Shown one piece after another: positions 19,486 to 31,985 of a stretch of DNA of 55,568 bases (positions within the stretch are counted from its first letter, which is position 1; each line of letters opens with the position of its first letter). The position numbers were made by a program, and so were the translations under genes. Below the pieces are notes generated by a model that did not search any database, was not told the DNA's origin, and saw nothing but the letters and a program-made list of their open reading frames with translations. This DNA is from Rhodococcus tukisamuensis NBRC 100609. GTDB lineage: Bacteria; Actinomycetota; Actinomycetes; Mycobacteriales; Mycobacteriaceae. The DNA lies in contig NZ_BCXG01000030.1 of assembly GCF_001894985.1 (NCBI RefSeq), forward strand, positions 1 to 55,568, written 5' to 3'.

Positions 19486-20964
19486 GTGACTACCGGAGCT
19501 TGGATTGCAATCGCGGCGGTACTGGCCGTTCTCGTCGTGGCCCTCGTGGTGGGCGGTGTGCTGTACCGGCGTCGTCGGGTCAGCCTGCTGCCGCCGCCGT
19601 CGACGCCCGAACTGGGGGAGACCAAGGACCGCTCCGGCGGGTACAAGACCGCGGGCGGGATCAGCTTCAGTCGGGGGGCCACGGCCACCGCACCGCCGAA
19701 GCCCGCGCCGGCACCCAAGCCGACTCCGGAAGCCAAGCCCGCCCCCGAAGCCAAGCCCGCCCCGGAGGCCGCGCCCACCGTGGTGCCGGTAGCCGCCCCG
19801 CGGCCCGAGGTCGTTCCCGAGGCGACCGCACCCGCGGTCGAGGCGGCGCCGGAGGCCTCCGCACCCGCGGTCGAGGCGGCGCCGGAGGCCCCCGCACTCG
19901 AGGCACCCGCGCCGGAGACCGTCGAGCCCGAGGCCCCCGCGCCGGCGCCGGAGGCCGCACCCGAGGTCGTGGCCCCCGCACCCGAGGTTGTCGCGCCTGA
20001 GGTCGAGGTGGAGGCGCCCACGGCCCCCGTTCTCGAGGAGATCGAACCCACCGCGGGCCGGCTCGACCGGCTGCGCGGCCGGCTCTCGCGTTCGCAGTCC
20101 GCGGTCGGCAAGAGCCTGCTGGGCCTGCTCGGCGGCGGCGACCTCGACGAGGACTCGTGGGAGGAGATCGAGGACACGCTGCTGATCGCGGACCTCGGCA
20201 GCGCCACCACCGAGCAGATCGTGACCCGACTGCGCGCCGAACTGGCCGCGGGCAGCGTCAAGACCGAGGCCGACGCCCGCGCCCTGCTGCGCACCGTCCT
20301 GATCGAGGCTCTGCACCCCGAGTTCGACCGTTCGATCAAGGCGCTTCCGCACGATGCGACGCCCGGCGTGCTGCTGGTGGTCGGAGTCAACGGCACCGGC
20401 AAGACCACCAGTACCGGCAAGCTCGCGCGGGTCCTGGTCGCCGACGGGCGTCGGGTGCTGCTCGGTGCCGCCGACACCTTCCGCGCTGCCGCCGCCGACC
20501 AGTTGCAGACGTGGGCGGAGCGGGTTGGCGCCGAGGTTGTGCGTGGCCCCGAGGGCGGTGACCCCGCCGCGATCGCGTTCGACGCGGTGACCAAGGGCAT
20601 CGAGACCGGCGTGGACGTGGTGATCGTGGACACCGCCGGCCGCCTGCACACCAAGACCGGGCTGATGGACGAACTCGGCAAGGTCAAGCGGGTGGTGGAG
20701 AAGCGTGCCGTCGTGGACGAGGTGCTGTTGGTGCTCGACGCCACCGTCGGACAGAACGGCCTGGTGCAGGCGCGGGTGTTCGCGGAGGTCGTGGACATCA
20801 CCGGTGTGGTGCTGACCAAGCTCGACGGCACCGCCAAGGGTGGCATCGTCTTCCAGGTCCAGCGGGAGCTGGGCGTGCCGGTCAAGCTCGTCGGCCTCGG
20901 CGAGGGTGCGGACGATCTGGCGCCGTTCGAGCCGGCCGCGTTCGTGGACGCACTGCTCGGCTGA
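19486..20964 (+). CDS. ftsY: Signal recognition particle receptor FtsY
   Basis: 492 residues from GTG 19486. Residues 3-27 form a transmembrane helix (WIAIAAVLAVLVVALVVGGVL) followed by RRRR, then about 160 residues rich in Ala, Pro and Glu. The N domain follows (about 185-280) and the GTPase G domain: GVNGTGKTTSTGK near 301, DTFRAAAADQL, VDTAGRLHTK near 383, TKLDGTAKGG near 445. It docks SRP-ribosome complexes at the membrane. The A domain contains tandem DNA repeats. A hairpin follows the stop. Confidence 0.97.
   Translation: MTTGAWIAIAAVLAVLVVALVVGGVLYRRRRVSLLPPPSTPELGETKDRSGGYKTAGGISFSRGATATAPPKPAPAPKPTPEAKPAPEAKPAPEAAPTVVPVAAPRPEVVPEATAPAVEAAPEASAPAVEAAPEAPALEAPAPETVEPEAPAPAPEAAPEVVAPAPEVVAPEVEVEAPTAPVLEEIEPTAGRLDRLRGRLSRSQSAVGKSLLGLLGGGDLDEDSWEEIEDTLLIADLGSATTEQIVTRLRAELAAGSVKTEADARALLRTVLIEALHPEFDRSIKALPHDATPGVLLVVGVNGTGKTTSTGKLARVLVADGRRVLLGAADTFRAAAADQLQTWAERVGAEVVRGPEGGDPAAIAFDAVTKGIETGVDVVIVDTAGRLHTKTGLMDELGKVKRVVEKRAVVDEVLLVLDATVGQNGLVQARVFAEVVDITGVVLTKLDGTAKGGIVFQVQRELGVPVKLVGLGEGADDLAPFEPAAFVDALLG
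19828..19893 (+). repeat. Two 33-bp tandem repeats in the ftsY A-domain
   Basis: GCACCCGCGGTCGAGGCGGC and the 13 following bases are repeated in tandem with one mismatch (tcc/ccc at the end). An 18-bp unit encoding EAKPAP is also repeated at about 19729-19764. Both keep the reading frame and lengthen the Ala/Pro/Glu linker. Confidence 0.8.
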
Positions 20965-20980
20965 GTGGATCGTCGACCAG

Positions 20981-21014
20981 ACTGCCCGGCCCCGCACCTG
21001 CGGCGCCGGGCAGT
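20981..21014 (+). terminator. Hairpin after ftsY
   Basis: ACTGCCCGG at 20981-20989 pairs with CCGGGCAGT at 21006-21014, with further GC pairing inside. It lies 16 bases past the ftsY stop and separates ftsY from the secreted glycosidase gene. Confidence 0.65.
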
Positions 21015-21040
21015 TCCGTCCTGCGGGTTTTCGATTTAGC

Positions 21041-21056
21041 GTAACGATTACGCAAC
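21041..21056 (+). promoter_or_regulatory. Inverted repeat / possible GlnR-like half box
   Basis: The sequence GCGTAACGATTACGC spans 21039-21053 as a 6-bp inverted repeat with a 3-base centre. Read another way, GTAAC-gattac-GCAAC fits the two-element GlnR pattern gTnAC-n6-GaAAc with one mismatch. It lies about 115 bases before the glycosidase start in an A/T-rich segment that probably carries the promoter. Function not established. Confidence 0.3.
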
Positions 21057-21170
21057 AAACTTCCGCAATGAATAACAGTGATATCTCAGTCCTGTCTACT
21101 TGCGACGTCCGACGTGACCTGCGCCACATTTGGCCGGGCTGGTCGGGCTCACGCAACCGGAGAGGACAAC

Positions 21171-22340
21171 GTGCGTACGAGCGCTGCAGTATCGAGGATC
21201 AGCCGTCGGATCGTCACCACTGCCGCCGCCACGGCGATGTGCGCGGGCGTGCTCGCGCCGGCGCTGGCCGCGCCCGCACAGGCCGACCCCCTCGGTGCCG
21301 CCAAGGGGCGGCTCGCCGAGGCCGTCGCGTCGGCCCACGGCGGTCCGGTGGTCTACCAGTTCGGTCCCGACTTCCGGCTCCCGATGGTCACCGCGGACGG
21401 CCGCGCGTACGACATGGCCACCGACAGCCGACTGGTCGTCATCCCCGGTGCCTCGCACTCCCGGCTGGTCTCGCAGCTGCTGTCCGACTCGAGTGGGCGA
21501 TGCGAGGGCAACCCCAACGCGGTCACCGGCGACGGCACCCGGCAGAACGCCGAGCTCTACGGCCCGGTCGAGGCCTGGCAACGGATGGGTTCGCCCGCCA
21601 TCGCGATCAACGCCAACTTCTTCGACGTGCGGGCCCAGGGGGCCGGCGACAACTGGTCGAAGAGCGGCTGCAGCTCTCCGATGGGCGCCTACTACGACGC
21701 GCACCCCGACACCCACAGCGCCGCGTCCATCTTCGACCTGAGCAGCCGCTACTACGTCGGCAAGGAAGGCCTCAGTGACGGAGCCGGAAAGGTCTGGTCG
21801 CCGCTGTCGACCTTCGTCATCGGTGACAGCTTCCTGGGCATGCCGACCGACGCGAACTTCGACATCCGCGACGCCGATTCGGTTCACAACAACCGCGCCG
21901 CGGAGCAGTTGGTGAACCAGCTCGAGTTCAGCGGCAAGTCCTTCGTCGCCTTCGGCGGCCTCAAGCTGCGCGCTCCCGGCCAGGAATTCCAGTTCGTCGA
22001 CAGCCCGGTCCGCAAGGCCGCACGCACCGCGATCGGTTACAACACCGCCCGCGACGAGCTGTACGTCTTCCAAGGAGGCAGCAACGAGAGTGACGGATTC
22101 AGCATCGGCAACGTCCAAGACCTCTTCCGTGCCCTTGGCTCGGACAAGGCCGTGGTGCTCGACGGCGGCGGCTCGTCCGCGATGGTGCTCAGCAAGAACG
22201 CCGGGCTCACCTGGGCGGGCCAGGGCATCAACGCCGGGATCGCGCCGGCCGGTGCCTGCGCGGAGGTCCCCGGGGCGTACTGCTCGGACGGTGAGGGTCG
22301 CCGGGTGCCCGGTTGGCTGGGCCTGCGCACGGCACCCTGA
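21171..22340 (+). CDS. Secreted phosphodiester glycosidase family (NAGPA-domain) protein
   Basis: 389 residues from GTG 21171, with ggagagg upstream. Residues 1-37 are a Sec signal peptide with a twin Arg and an Ala-rich core ending AAPAQA. The NAGPA fold is recognisable from AIAINANFFD (about 144), TAIGYN (about 286) and the C-terminal VVLDGGGSSAMVL (about 330), which carry the conserved Asn/Asp and Gly turns. Family members remove GlcNAc from phosphodiesters or act in exopolysaccharide metabolism. I infer a cell-wall or extracellular glycan substrate. Confidence 0.88.
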   Translation: MRTSAAVSRISRRIVTTAAATAMCAGVLAPALAAPAQADPLGAAKGRLAEAVASAHGGPVVYQFGPDFRLPMVTADGRAYDMATDSRLVVIPGASHSRLVSQLLSDSSGRCEGNPNAVTGDGTRQNAELYGPVEAWQRMGSPAIAINANFFDVRAQGAGDNWSKSGCSSPMGAYYDAHPDTHSAASIFDLSSRYYVGKEGLSDGAGKVWSPLSTFVIGDSFLGMPTDANFDIRDADSVHNNRAAEQLVNQLEFSGKSFVAFGGLKLRAPGQEFQFVDSPVRKAARTAIGYNTARDELYVFQGGSNESDGFSIGNVQDLFRALGSDKAVVLDGGGSSAMVLSKNAGLTWAGQGINAGIAPAGACAEVPGAYCSDGEGRRVPGWLGLRTAP

Positions 22341-22370
22341 AACCTGGTTGCAACACGTTTCGGGGATGCG

Positions 22371-22408
22371 TTCACGTGAGTGAAACACCGCGGCGGCACA
22401 GGCGAAAC
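22371..22408 (+). promoter_or_regulatory. Four-element GlnR-like box upstream of amt
   Basis: TTCAC (22371) - 6 bases - GAAAC (22382) - 6 bases - GCGGC (22393) - 6 bases - GAAAC (22404). The published actinobacterial GlnR consensus is gTnAC-n6-GaAAc-n6-gTnAC-n6-GaAAc; three elements fit well and the third is degenerate. The 11-bp phasing is exact. The site lies about 70 bases before the amt start, where nitrogen control is expected. Confidence 0.7.
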
Positions 22409-22476
22409 ACCAGCTGAGCACTCTTCTCCCTAGGTCGACAGCCGCACCGGCGAGACGACAGAAGAGGAGGCTCAAC

Positions 22477-26682
<4,206 letters not shown>

Positions 26683-26784
26683 GCTGGGTGCACAGTCTGC
26701 GTCGAGGGTCTCGCCGGCAACGGCATGCGTTTCCGGCGAGCCCGCCCGGCGTTTCACGTCCCGCAACAGCCAGGAGCCCGATCG

Positions 26785-28362
26785 GTGTTCGAATCCCTTT
26801 CCGACAGGTTGACCGGTACCCTCAAGGACCTCCGGGGCAAGGGGCGTCTGTCGGGCGCCGACATCGATGCGACCTGCCGGGAGATCCGGCTCGCGCTGCT
26901 CGAGGCCGACGTCGCGCTTCCGGTGGTCCGGTCGTTCATCGCGAAGATCAAGGAACGCGCCAAGGGCGCCGAGGTCTCCGGTGCGCTGAACCCGGCACAG
27001 CAGGTCGTCAAGATCGTCAACGAGGAGCTCGTCGGGATCCTCGGCGGCGAGACCCGGCGGATCCAGTTCGCGAAGAACCCGCCGACCGTCATCATGCTGG
27101 CCGGCCTGCAGGGCTCCGGTAAGACCACGCTGGCGGGCAAGCTCGCGAAGTGGCTGACCGGGCAGGGGCACACGCCGCTGCTGGTGGCCTGCGACCTGCA
27201 GCGTCCGGGCGCGGTCAGCCAGCTGAAGATCGTCGGCGAGCGGGCCGGCGCGGCGGTCTTCGCGCCGCACCCGGGCACCTCGATCGGCGGCGGCGACAAC
27301 GAGCTGGGCCAGTCGGCGGCCGACCCGGTGGAGGTGGCCCGCCAGGGCATCGCCGAGGCCCGGGCCAAGCAGCACGACGTGGTCATCGTCGACACCGCCG
27401 GACGGCTCGGCATCGACGAGGAACTGATGGGCCAGGCCGCGGGCATCCGCGACGCCGTGCAGCCCGACGAGATCCTTTTCGTGCTCGACGCGATGACCGG
27501 TCAGGACGCCGTGCACACCGCGGAGGCGTTCCAGGCCGGCGTCGGGTTCACCGGTGTGGTGCTCACCAAGCTGGACGGCGACGCCCGCGGTGGCGCCGCG
27601 CTCAGCGTCCGGGAGATCACCGGCCGGCCGATCATGTTCGCGTCCACCGGCGAGAAGCTCGAGGACTTCGACGTCTTCCACCCGGACCGGATGGCCAGCC
27701 GGATCCTCGGCATGGGCGACGTGCTCAGCCTCATCGAGCAGGCCGAGCAGGTCTTCGACGCCAAGCAGGCAGAGGCCGCCGCGCACAAGATCGGCTCCGG
27801 CCAGCTCACCCTCGAGGACTTCCTCGAGCAGATGATGGCCGTGCGCAAGATGGGCCCGATCGGCAACCTGCTGGGCATGCTGCCGGGCGCAGGCCAGATG
27901 AAGGACGCGCTCGCCAACGTCGACGAGAAGCAACTCGACCGGGTGCAGGCGATCATCCGAGGCATGACCCCGGCCGAGCGCGAGGACCCCAAGATCATCA
28001 ACGCCTCCCGCCGGCTGCGCATCGCCAACGGTTCCGGCGTCAAGGTCTCCGACGTGAACCAGCTGGTGGACCGGTTCTTCGAGGCCCGCAAGATGATGTC
28101 CGCGATGGCCGGCCGGATGGGCATGCCCGGTGCCCGGGCGAACCAGCGCAGCAAGAAGGGCAAGAAGGGCAAGAAGGGCGGCAAGGGTCCGACCCAGCCG
28201 AAGATCCGCGGCGGTTTCCCCGGGATGCCTGCGGGCATGCCCGGCGGCTTCCCCGGCCTGCCCGCGGGAATGGACCTGTCCAAGATGCCACCCGGGCTCG
28301 ACGAGCTGCCGCCGGGCCTCGACGGCTTCGACCTCTCAAAGCTGAAGCTGCCGAAGAACTAG
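26785..28362 (+). CDS. ffh: Signal recognition particle protein Ffh
   Basis: 525 residues from GTG 26785, with caggag upstream. N domain 1-95; G domain with GLQGSGKTTLAGK near 109, DLQRPGAVSQL, VDTAGRLGIDEEL near 203 and TKLDGDARGG near 262; then the M domain (about 310-440) with the GMLPGAGQMKD finger-loop region and Met-rich helices. It binds signal peptides and 4.5S RNA. A Lys-rich stretch is followed by an unusual Met/Pro/Gly C-terminal tail of about 55 residues. Confidence 0.97.
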   Translation: MFESLSDRLTGTLKDLRGKGRLSGADIDATCREIRLALLEADVALPVVRSFIAKIKERAKGAEVSGALNPAQQVVKIVNEELVGILGGETRRIQFAKNPPTVIMLAGLQGSGKTTLAGKLAKWLTGQGHTPLLVACDLQRPGAVSQLKIVGERAGAAVFAPHPGTSIGGGDNELGQSAADPVEVARQGIAEARAKQHDVVIVDTAGRLGIDEELMGQAAGIRDAVQPDEILFVLDAMTGQDAVHTAEAFQAGVGFTGVVLTKLDGDARGGAALSVREITGRPIMFASTGEKLEDFDVFHPDRMASRILGMGDVLSLIEQAEQVFDAKQAEAAAHKIGSGQLTLEDFLEQMMAVRKMGPIGNLLGMLPGAGQMKDALANVDEKQLDRVQAIIRGMTPAEREDPKIINASRRLRIANGSGVKVSDVNQLVDRFFEARKMMSAMAGRMGMPGARANQRSKKGKKGKKGGKGPTQPKIRGGFPGMPAGMPGGFPGLPAGMDLSKMPPGLDELPPGLDGFDLSKLKLPKN

Positions 28363-28364
28363 CC

Positions 28365-29456
28365 GTGGCACTGCGGTTGGCGGGTCTGGGGCTGCCCGAC
28401 GAGCAGCCCGTCGAACTGTGGGTCGACGGCGGGGTGGTCTCCACCGATCCGGTTCCGGGGGCGCAGACGCTCACCGAGTCGGGGTGGATCCTGCCCGGGT
28501 TGGTCGACGCGCACTGTCATGTCGGGATCCGCTACGGCGGCGGCCACGAGGACGAAGCGGGCACGGTCGCCCAGGCGCAGACCGAACGCGACGCCGGCGT
28601 GCTGCTGCTGCGCGACGCGGGCTCGCCGGTGGACACCCGCGACCTCGACCAGCGTGCGGACCTGCCGCGGATCGTCCGGGCCGGTAGGCACATCGCGATG
28701 ACCAAGCGGTACATCCGCGGCCTGCCGATCGACCTCGACGACGAGTCCCAGTTGCCGGCCGCCGTGACCGAGCAGGCACTGCGCGGCGACGGCTGGGTCA
28801 AGCTCGTCGGCGACTGGATCGACCGCTCGGTGGGGGACCTGCGCCCGCTGTGGAGCGACGCCGTGCTCAAGGAGGCGATCGACGCCGCGCACCGGGTGGG
28901 TGCCCGGGTGACCGCGCACGTCTTCGGCGAGGAGGCGCTGCCCGGCCTGATCGAGGCGGGCATCGACTGCGTCGAGCACGGCACCGGCCTGACCGACTCG
29001 ACGATCGAGGCGATGGCCGAGCGGGGGACCGCACTGGTGCCGACGCTGATCAACATCGCGACGTTCCCGGAGATCGCCGACTCGGCGGACCGGTTCCCGG
29101 TGTACGCCGCGCACATGCGGGACCTGCACGCGCGGGTCGGCGCGACGATCGGGTCCGCCCACGAGGCCGGCATCCCGATCTACGCGGGCACCGACGCCGG
29201 CGGATCCATCCGGCACGGCCGGATCGCCGACGAGGTGGCCGCCCTGGCCGCGGTGGGCCTGGGGCCGACTAAGGCGCTCGGTGCCGCCTGCTGGGATGCT
29301 CGCGCCTGGCTGGGGCATTCGGGTCTGGAGCCGGGTGCTCCCGCCGATCTGCTTGTCTACGAACGTGATCCGCGCACCGGGCCGGAGGTGCTCGCATCAC
29401 CCGACTTGGTGGTGCTGCGCGGCCGGGTGGTCAGGGCACGGGGCCGGTTCGCCTGA
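28365..29456 (+). CDS. Amidohydrolase family protein (imidazolonepropionase-like)
   Basis: 363 residues from GTG 28365, two bases after the ffh stop. The metal site shows HCH in GLVDAHCHVGIRYG (about 48), a candidate bridging Lys in WVKLVGDW, and His in TAHVFGEEA and DCVEHGTG, then Asp in YAGTDAGGSI near 279. This is the subtype I fold of the amidohydrolase superfamily. The M. tuberculosis ffh region has an amidohydrolase in the same place (Rv2915c), so this is a conserved neighbour. Substrate unknown. Confidence 0.88.
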   Translation: MALRLAGLGLPDEQPVELWVDGGVVSTDPVPGAQTLTESGWILPGLVDAHCHVGIRYGGGHEDEAGTVAQAQTERDAGVLLLRDAGSPVDTRDLDQRADLPRIVRAGRHIAMTKRYIRGLPIDLDDESQLPAAVTEQALRGDGWVKLVGDWIDRSVGDLRPLWSDAVLKEAIDAAHRVGARVTAHVFGEEALPGLIEAGIDCVEHGTGLTDSTIEAMAERGTALVPTLINIATFPEIADSADRFPVYAAHMRDLHARVGATIGSAHEAGIPIYAGTDAGGSIRHGRIADEVAALAAVGLGPTKALGAACWDARAWLGHSGLEPGAPADLLVYERDPRTGPEVLASPDLVVLRGRVVRARGRFA

Positions 29457-29482
29457 CGGTTGCCGCGGAGCGGCGGGCCCGG

Positions 29483-30376
29483 CTACTTGGCGCAGGGGTC
29501 GCCGCCGTCCGCGGGGCGCGAGGTGAACCGCACCTCGCTCACCGAGGTCACGTCGTTGAACGGGGCGGCCGTCACGCCGGCCTTGTTGGTCACCGGCTGA
29601 CCGTCGACGGTCGCGGTGACCGTCATCGTCGCCGTCCGGGTGGTCGTGTCCACCGGCATCGTCTGGATCCCGCGTTCGGGACGCAGTTGCTGCTCGACGC
29701 TGGTGCCGTCGTCGAACGTCCAGGTGACGCGGGTGACCTTCCGGTTCTGGGTGAACCGGTCCGAGCCGTCGACGTCCACCTTGTCGTAGCCGGGGTCGAT
29801 GCCGACGGCGGTGAGGTGCACCCCGCACACGAAGCTCATCGACAGCCGCTGCCCATGCGTGCCCGAGCAGCGCCACGCGGTGGTGAGGTCGCCGTCGATC
29901 GCGTTGGGCGCCTCGTACGAATGCTGGCGGCCGGCGGAATCCACCGCGGGCGGGTAGGTGGTGCAGGTGGGCAGCGCGGCGGTCGGGGTGACGGCGATGG
30001 ATTCCGTGCCTTCGAAGTCGAAGCCGCCGTCAGCCTCGGCGCCCCCGGCGAAGTCGCCACCCGAGTCGGGTTCGGCCGAGCCGTCGGTGTTGCGGTCGTC
30101 GAGCGTCCGGTTGACGAGGTACCCGCCGCCGACGAGCAGCGCGAGCACCGCCGCGATCGAGGTGAGCAGGATCAGCCAGGTGCGTCCGGACAGCGGCTGC
30201 CGCAGCGGGGGCGGCGGCCCGGGGGTGAACGGGGGAGGCAGTACCGGGCCGGCCGGTGGCGGGCCGACTGGCGGCATGGTGACGGTTGGCGGGTCGGCGG
30301 CCGGGGACGCCGGCGGTTCGGCCTGGGGTTTGTCGGCCTGGGCCTGCGGTTCGTCGGACGGTGGGGTGTCGGTCAT
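29483..30376 (-). CDS. One-TM protein with discoidin/NADase-type glycan-binding-like domain
   Basis: 297 residues from ATG 30376, with ggaga upstream. Residues 1-75 are Pro-rich and probably cytoplasmic, about 80-100 is one transmembrane helix (TWLILLTSIAAVLALLVGGG), and 150-297 is outside. The outer domain has NAIDGDLTTAWRCSG, typical of F5/8 type C or NADase-type glycan-binding folds, with Cys residues that could form disulfides. I infer an envelope carbohydrate-binding role. It is convergent with the amidohydrolase and divergent from rpsP. Confidence 0.7.
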   Translation of the reverse strand: MTDTPPSDEPQAQADKPQAEPPASPAADPPTVTMPPVGPPPAGPVLPPPFTPGPPPPLRQPLSGRTWLILLTSIAAVLALLVGGGYLVNRTLDDRNTDGSAEPDSGGDFAGGAEADGGFDFEGTESIAVTPTAALPTCTTYPPAVDSAGRQHSYEAPNAIDGDLTTAWRCSGTHGQRLSMSFVCGVHLTAVGIDPGYDKVDVDGSDRFTQNRKVTRVTWTFDDGTSVEQQLRPERGIQTMPVDTTTRTATMTVTATVDGQPVTNKAGVTAAPFNDVTSVSEVRFTSRPADGGDPCAK

Positions 30377-30562
30377 GCGGTCTCCGCTCGCGTCCGGGCT
30401 GGCTGTCTGGTCTGGGCACTGAGGTTGTGCGGCACTGCGCTCGCCGGTCGACGTCCGGCACCGGTGAAGTCTAGGTCGACGACCTGACGAGACTCCGCGA
30501 ATCCGGGTCCGGCGCGGCGCAGCCGACCCCGCGGTCGGGCGATTCGCTGCGAGGGTCCCGTC

Positions 30563-30577
30563 TCTGGCAGAATGGAC
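30563..30577 (+). promoter_or_regulatory. Promoter-like motif upstream of rpsP, shared with rplS
   Basis: TCTGGCAGAATGGAC lies 122 bases before rpsP and closely matches TCTGGCACAATTGAC at 41529-41543 ahead of rplS. CAGAAT/CACAAT would be the -10 element. Inferred from the match only. Confidence 0.4.
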
Positions 30578-30699
30578 CGCTGTTCGCCCGTCTCCGGTTA
30601 CGTACCGCGCGGCGGTCACGACAATCCCTCAACGCGAAACCGGGTGCGCAGGCCTTGCGCATCGCTGAATTGCGCAGTGACCACCTGAAAGGCTTCACA

Positions 30700-31164
30700 A
30701 TGGCTGTCAAGATCAAGCTCATGCGGCTCGGCAAGATCCGCACCCCGCACTACCGCATCGTCATCGCCGACTCTCGCACCCGCCGCAACGGCCGTGCGAT
30801 CGAGACCATCGGCAAGTACCACCCCAAGGAAGACCCGTCGGTCATTGAGATCGATTCCGAGCGCGCGCTGTACTGGCTCGGCGTCGGCGCCCAGCCCACC
30901 GAGCCGGTCGAGAACCTGCTCAAGATCACCGGTGACTGGCAGAAGTTCAAGGGCCTGCCGGGCACCGAGGGCACCCTGAAGTTCAAGGCCGAGAAGCCGT
31001 CCAAGCTCGAGCTCTTCCAGGCCGCGCTGGCGCAGGCCGACAGCGAGCCGGTGGCCGAGGCCATCACCCCGAAGAAGAAGAAGGCTGCCAAGGCCGACGA
31101 GGCCGAGGCTGCTGCCGAGGCGCCCGCCGAGGCCGCTGCGGATTCCGAGGCTGCTGACAAGTGA
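30700..31164 (+). CDS. rpsP: 30S ribosomal protein S16
   Basis: 154 residues from ATG 30700. The core [20 protein letters not shown] and [15 protein letters not shown] is unmistakable S16. The C-terminal 40 residues are an Ala/Glu/Lys-rich extension ([20 protein letters not shown]), common in actinobacterial S16 and absent from the shorter E. coli protein. Its stop overlaps the GTG of the KH gene by three bases. First gene of rpsP-khpA-rimM-trmD. Confidence 0.98.
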   Translation: MAVKIKLMRLGKIRTPHYRIVIADSRTRRNGRAIETIGKYHPKEDPSVIEIDSERALYWLGVGAQPTEPVENLLKITGDWQKFKGLPGTEGTLKFKAEKPSKLELFQAALAQADSEPVAEAITPKKKKAAKADEAEAAAEAPAEAAADSEAADK

Positions 31165-31403
31165 GTGCCGTTGTCGCCGACGCCGTCGAACATCTTGTTC
31201 GCGGCATCGTCGCCAATCCCGACGACGTCCGGGTGGAGCTGAACACCGGACGCCGCGGGCGCACCGTGGAGGTGCACGTGCACCCCGAGGACCTGGGCAA
31301 GGTCATCGGGCGTGGCGGGCGCACCGCCACCGCTCTGCGGACCCTGGTCACCGGCATCGGTGGCCGTGGGATCCGCGTCGACGTGATCGACACCGATCAG
31401 TAA
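31161..31403 (+). CDS. khpA: KH-domain RNA-binding protein (KhpA/YlqC family)
   Basis: 80 residues from GTG 31161, overlapping the rpsP stop. A single KH domain with the GxxG loop in [16 protein letters not shown], the usual length and position (between rpsP and rimM) for KhpA, which with KhpB binds RNA and affects cell growth and division in Gram-positives. The M. tuberculosis counterpart is Rv2908c. Confidence 0.94.
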   Translation: MSAVVADAVEHLVRGIVANPDDVRVELNTGRRGRTVEVHVHPEDLGKVIGRGGRTATALRTLVTGIGGRGIRVDVIDTDQ

Positions 31404-31443
31404 TCAACACCGATCAGTAGTCAGTCAACACAGATCAGTAGTC
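31390..31443 (+). repeat. Three imperfect repeats across the khpA stop codon
   Basis: ACACCGATCAGTAATC (31390), ACACCGATCAGTAGTC (31407) and ACACAGATCAGTAGTC (31428) follow each other at 17- and 21-base intervals. The first contains the khpA stop. They fill the gap to rimM and probably arose by slippage. Confidence 0.8.
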
Positions 31444-31454
31444 GGGAGCAATTA

Positions 31455-31982
31455 GTGGAGCTCGTCATCGGGCGTGTGGCCAAGTCGCACGGGATCCGGG
31501 GAGAGCTGGCCGTAGACATACGGACAGATGACCCCGATCAGCGCTTTGCCGTAGGCACAGTCCTGCACGGCCGCAAGCCCCGCGAGCAGAAGCTCACCAG
31601 TTACACGGTGGAGGCCGCCCGGGAACACTCCGGGCGGCTTCTGCTGCGTCTGCGCGGTATCGACGATCGGACCAAGTCCGACGCCATGCGCGGAACACTC
31701 TTCCTGGTCGATCCCGCGGATCTTCCGCCCTCGGACGACCCCGACGAGTTCTACGATCATGAACTCGAGGGCCTCGCGGTCCGGTTGACCGACGGCACCC
31801 CCGTCGGCACCGTGCTCGAGGTGCTGCACTCCGCCGCGGGCGAACTGCTCTCCATCCGCCCCGAGGGCCAGGACGCGGGGGAGCTCCTCGTCCCGTTCGT
31901 CGCGGCGATCGTCACGTCGGTGTCCGTCGCCGACGGCGTGATCGAGATCGACCCTCCCGAAGGACTTCTGGATCCGGAGTAA
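31455..31982 (+). CDS. rimM: 16S rRNA processing protein RimM
   Basis: 175 residues from GTG 31455. The N-terminal RimM domain starts VIGRVAKSHGIRGELAVDIRTDDP, and the C-terminal PRC-barrel domain contains EFYDHELEGLAVRL and LLVPFVAAIVTSV. RimM helps mature the 30S head through ribosomal protein S19. It precedes trmD by three bases, as in most bacteria. Confidence 0.96.
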   Translation: MELVIGRVAKSHGIRGELAVDIRTDDPDQRFAVGTVLHGRKPREQKLTSYTVEAAREHSGRLLLRLRGIDDRTKSDAMRGTLFLVDPADLPPSDDPDEFYDHELEGLAVRLTDGTPVGTVLEVLHSAAGELLSIRPEGQDAGELLVPFVAAIVTSVSVADGVIEIDPPEGLLDPE

Positions 31983-31985
31983 GCC

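Noticed and set aside
27150-28364. Upstream extension of the ffh-adjacent amidohydrolase frame
   Set aside because: It runs out of frame through ffh; the amidohydrolase family starts at GTG 28365.
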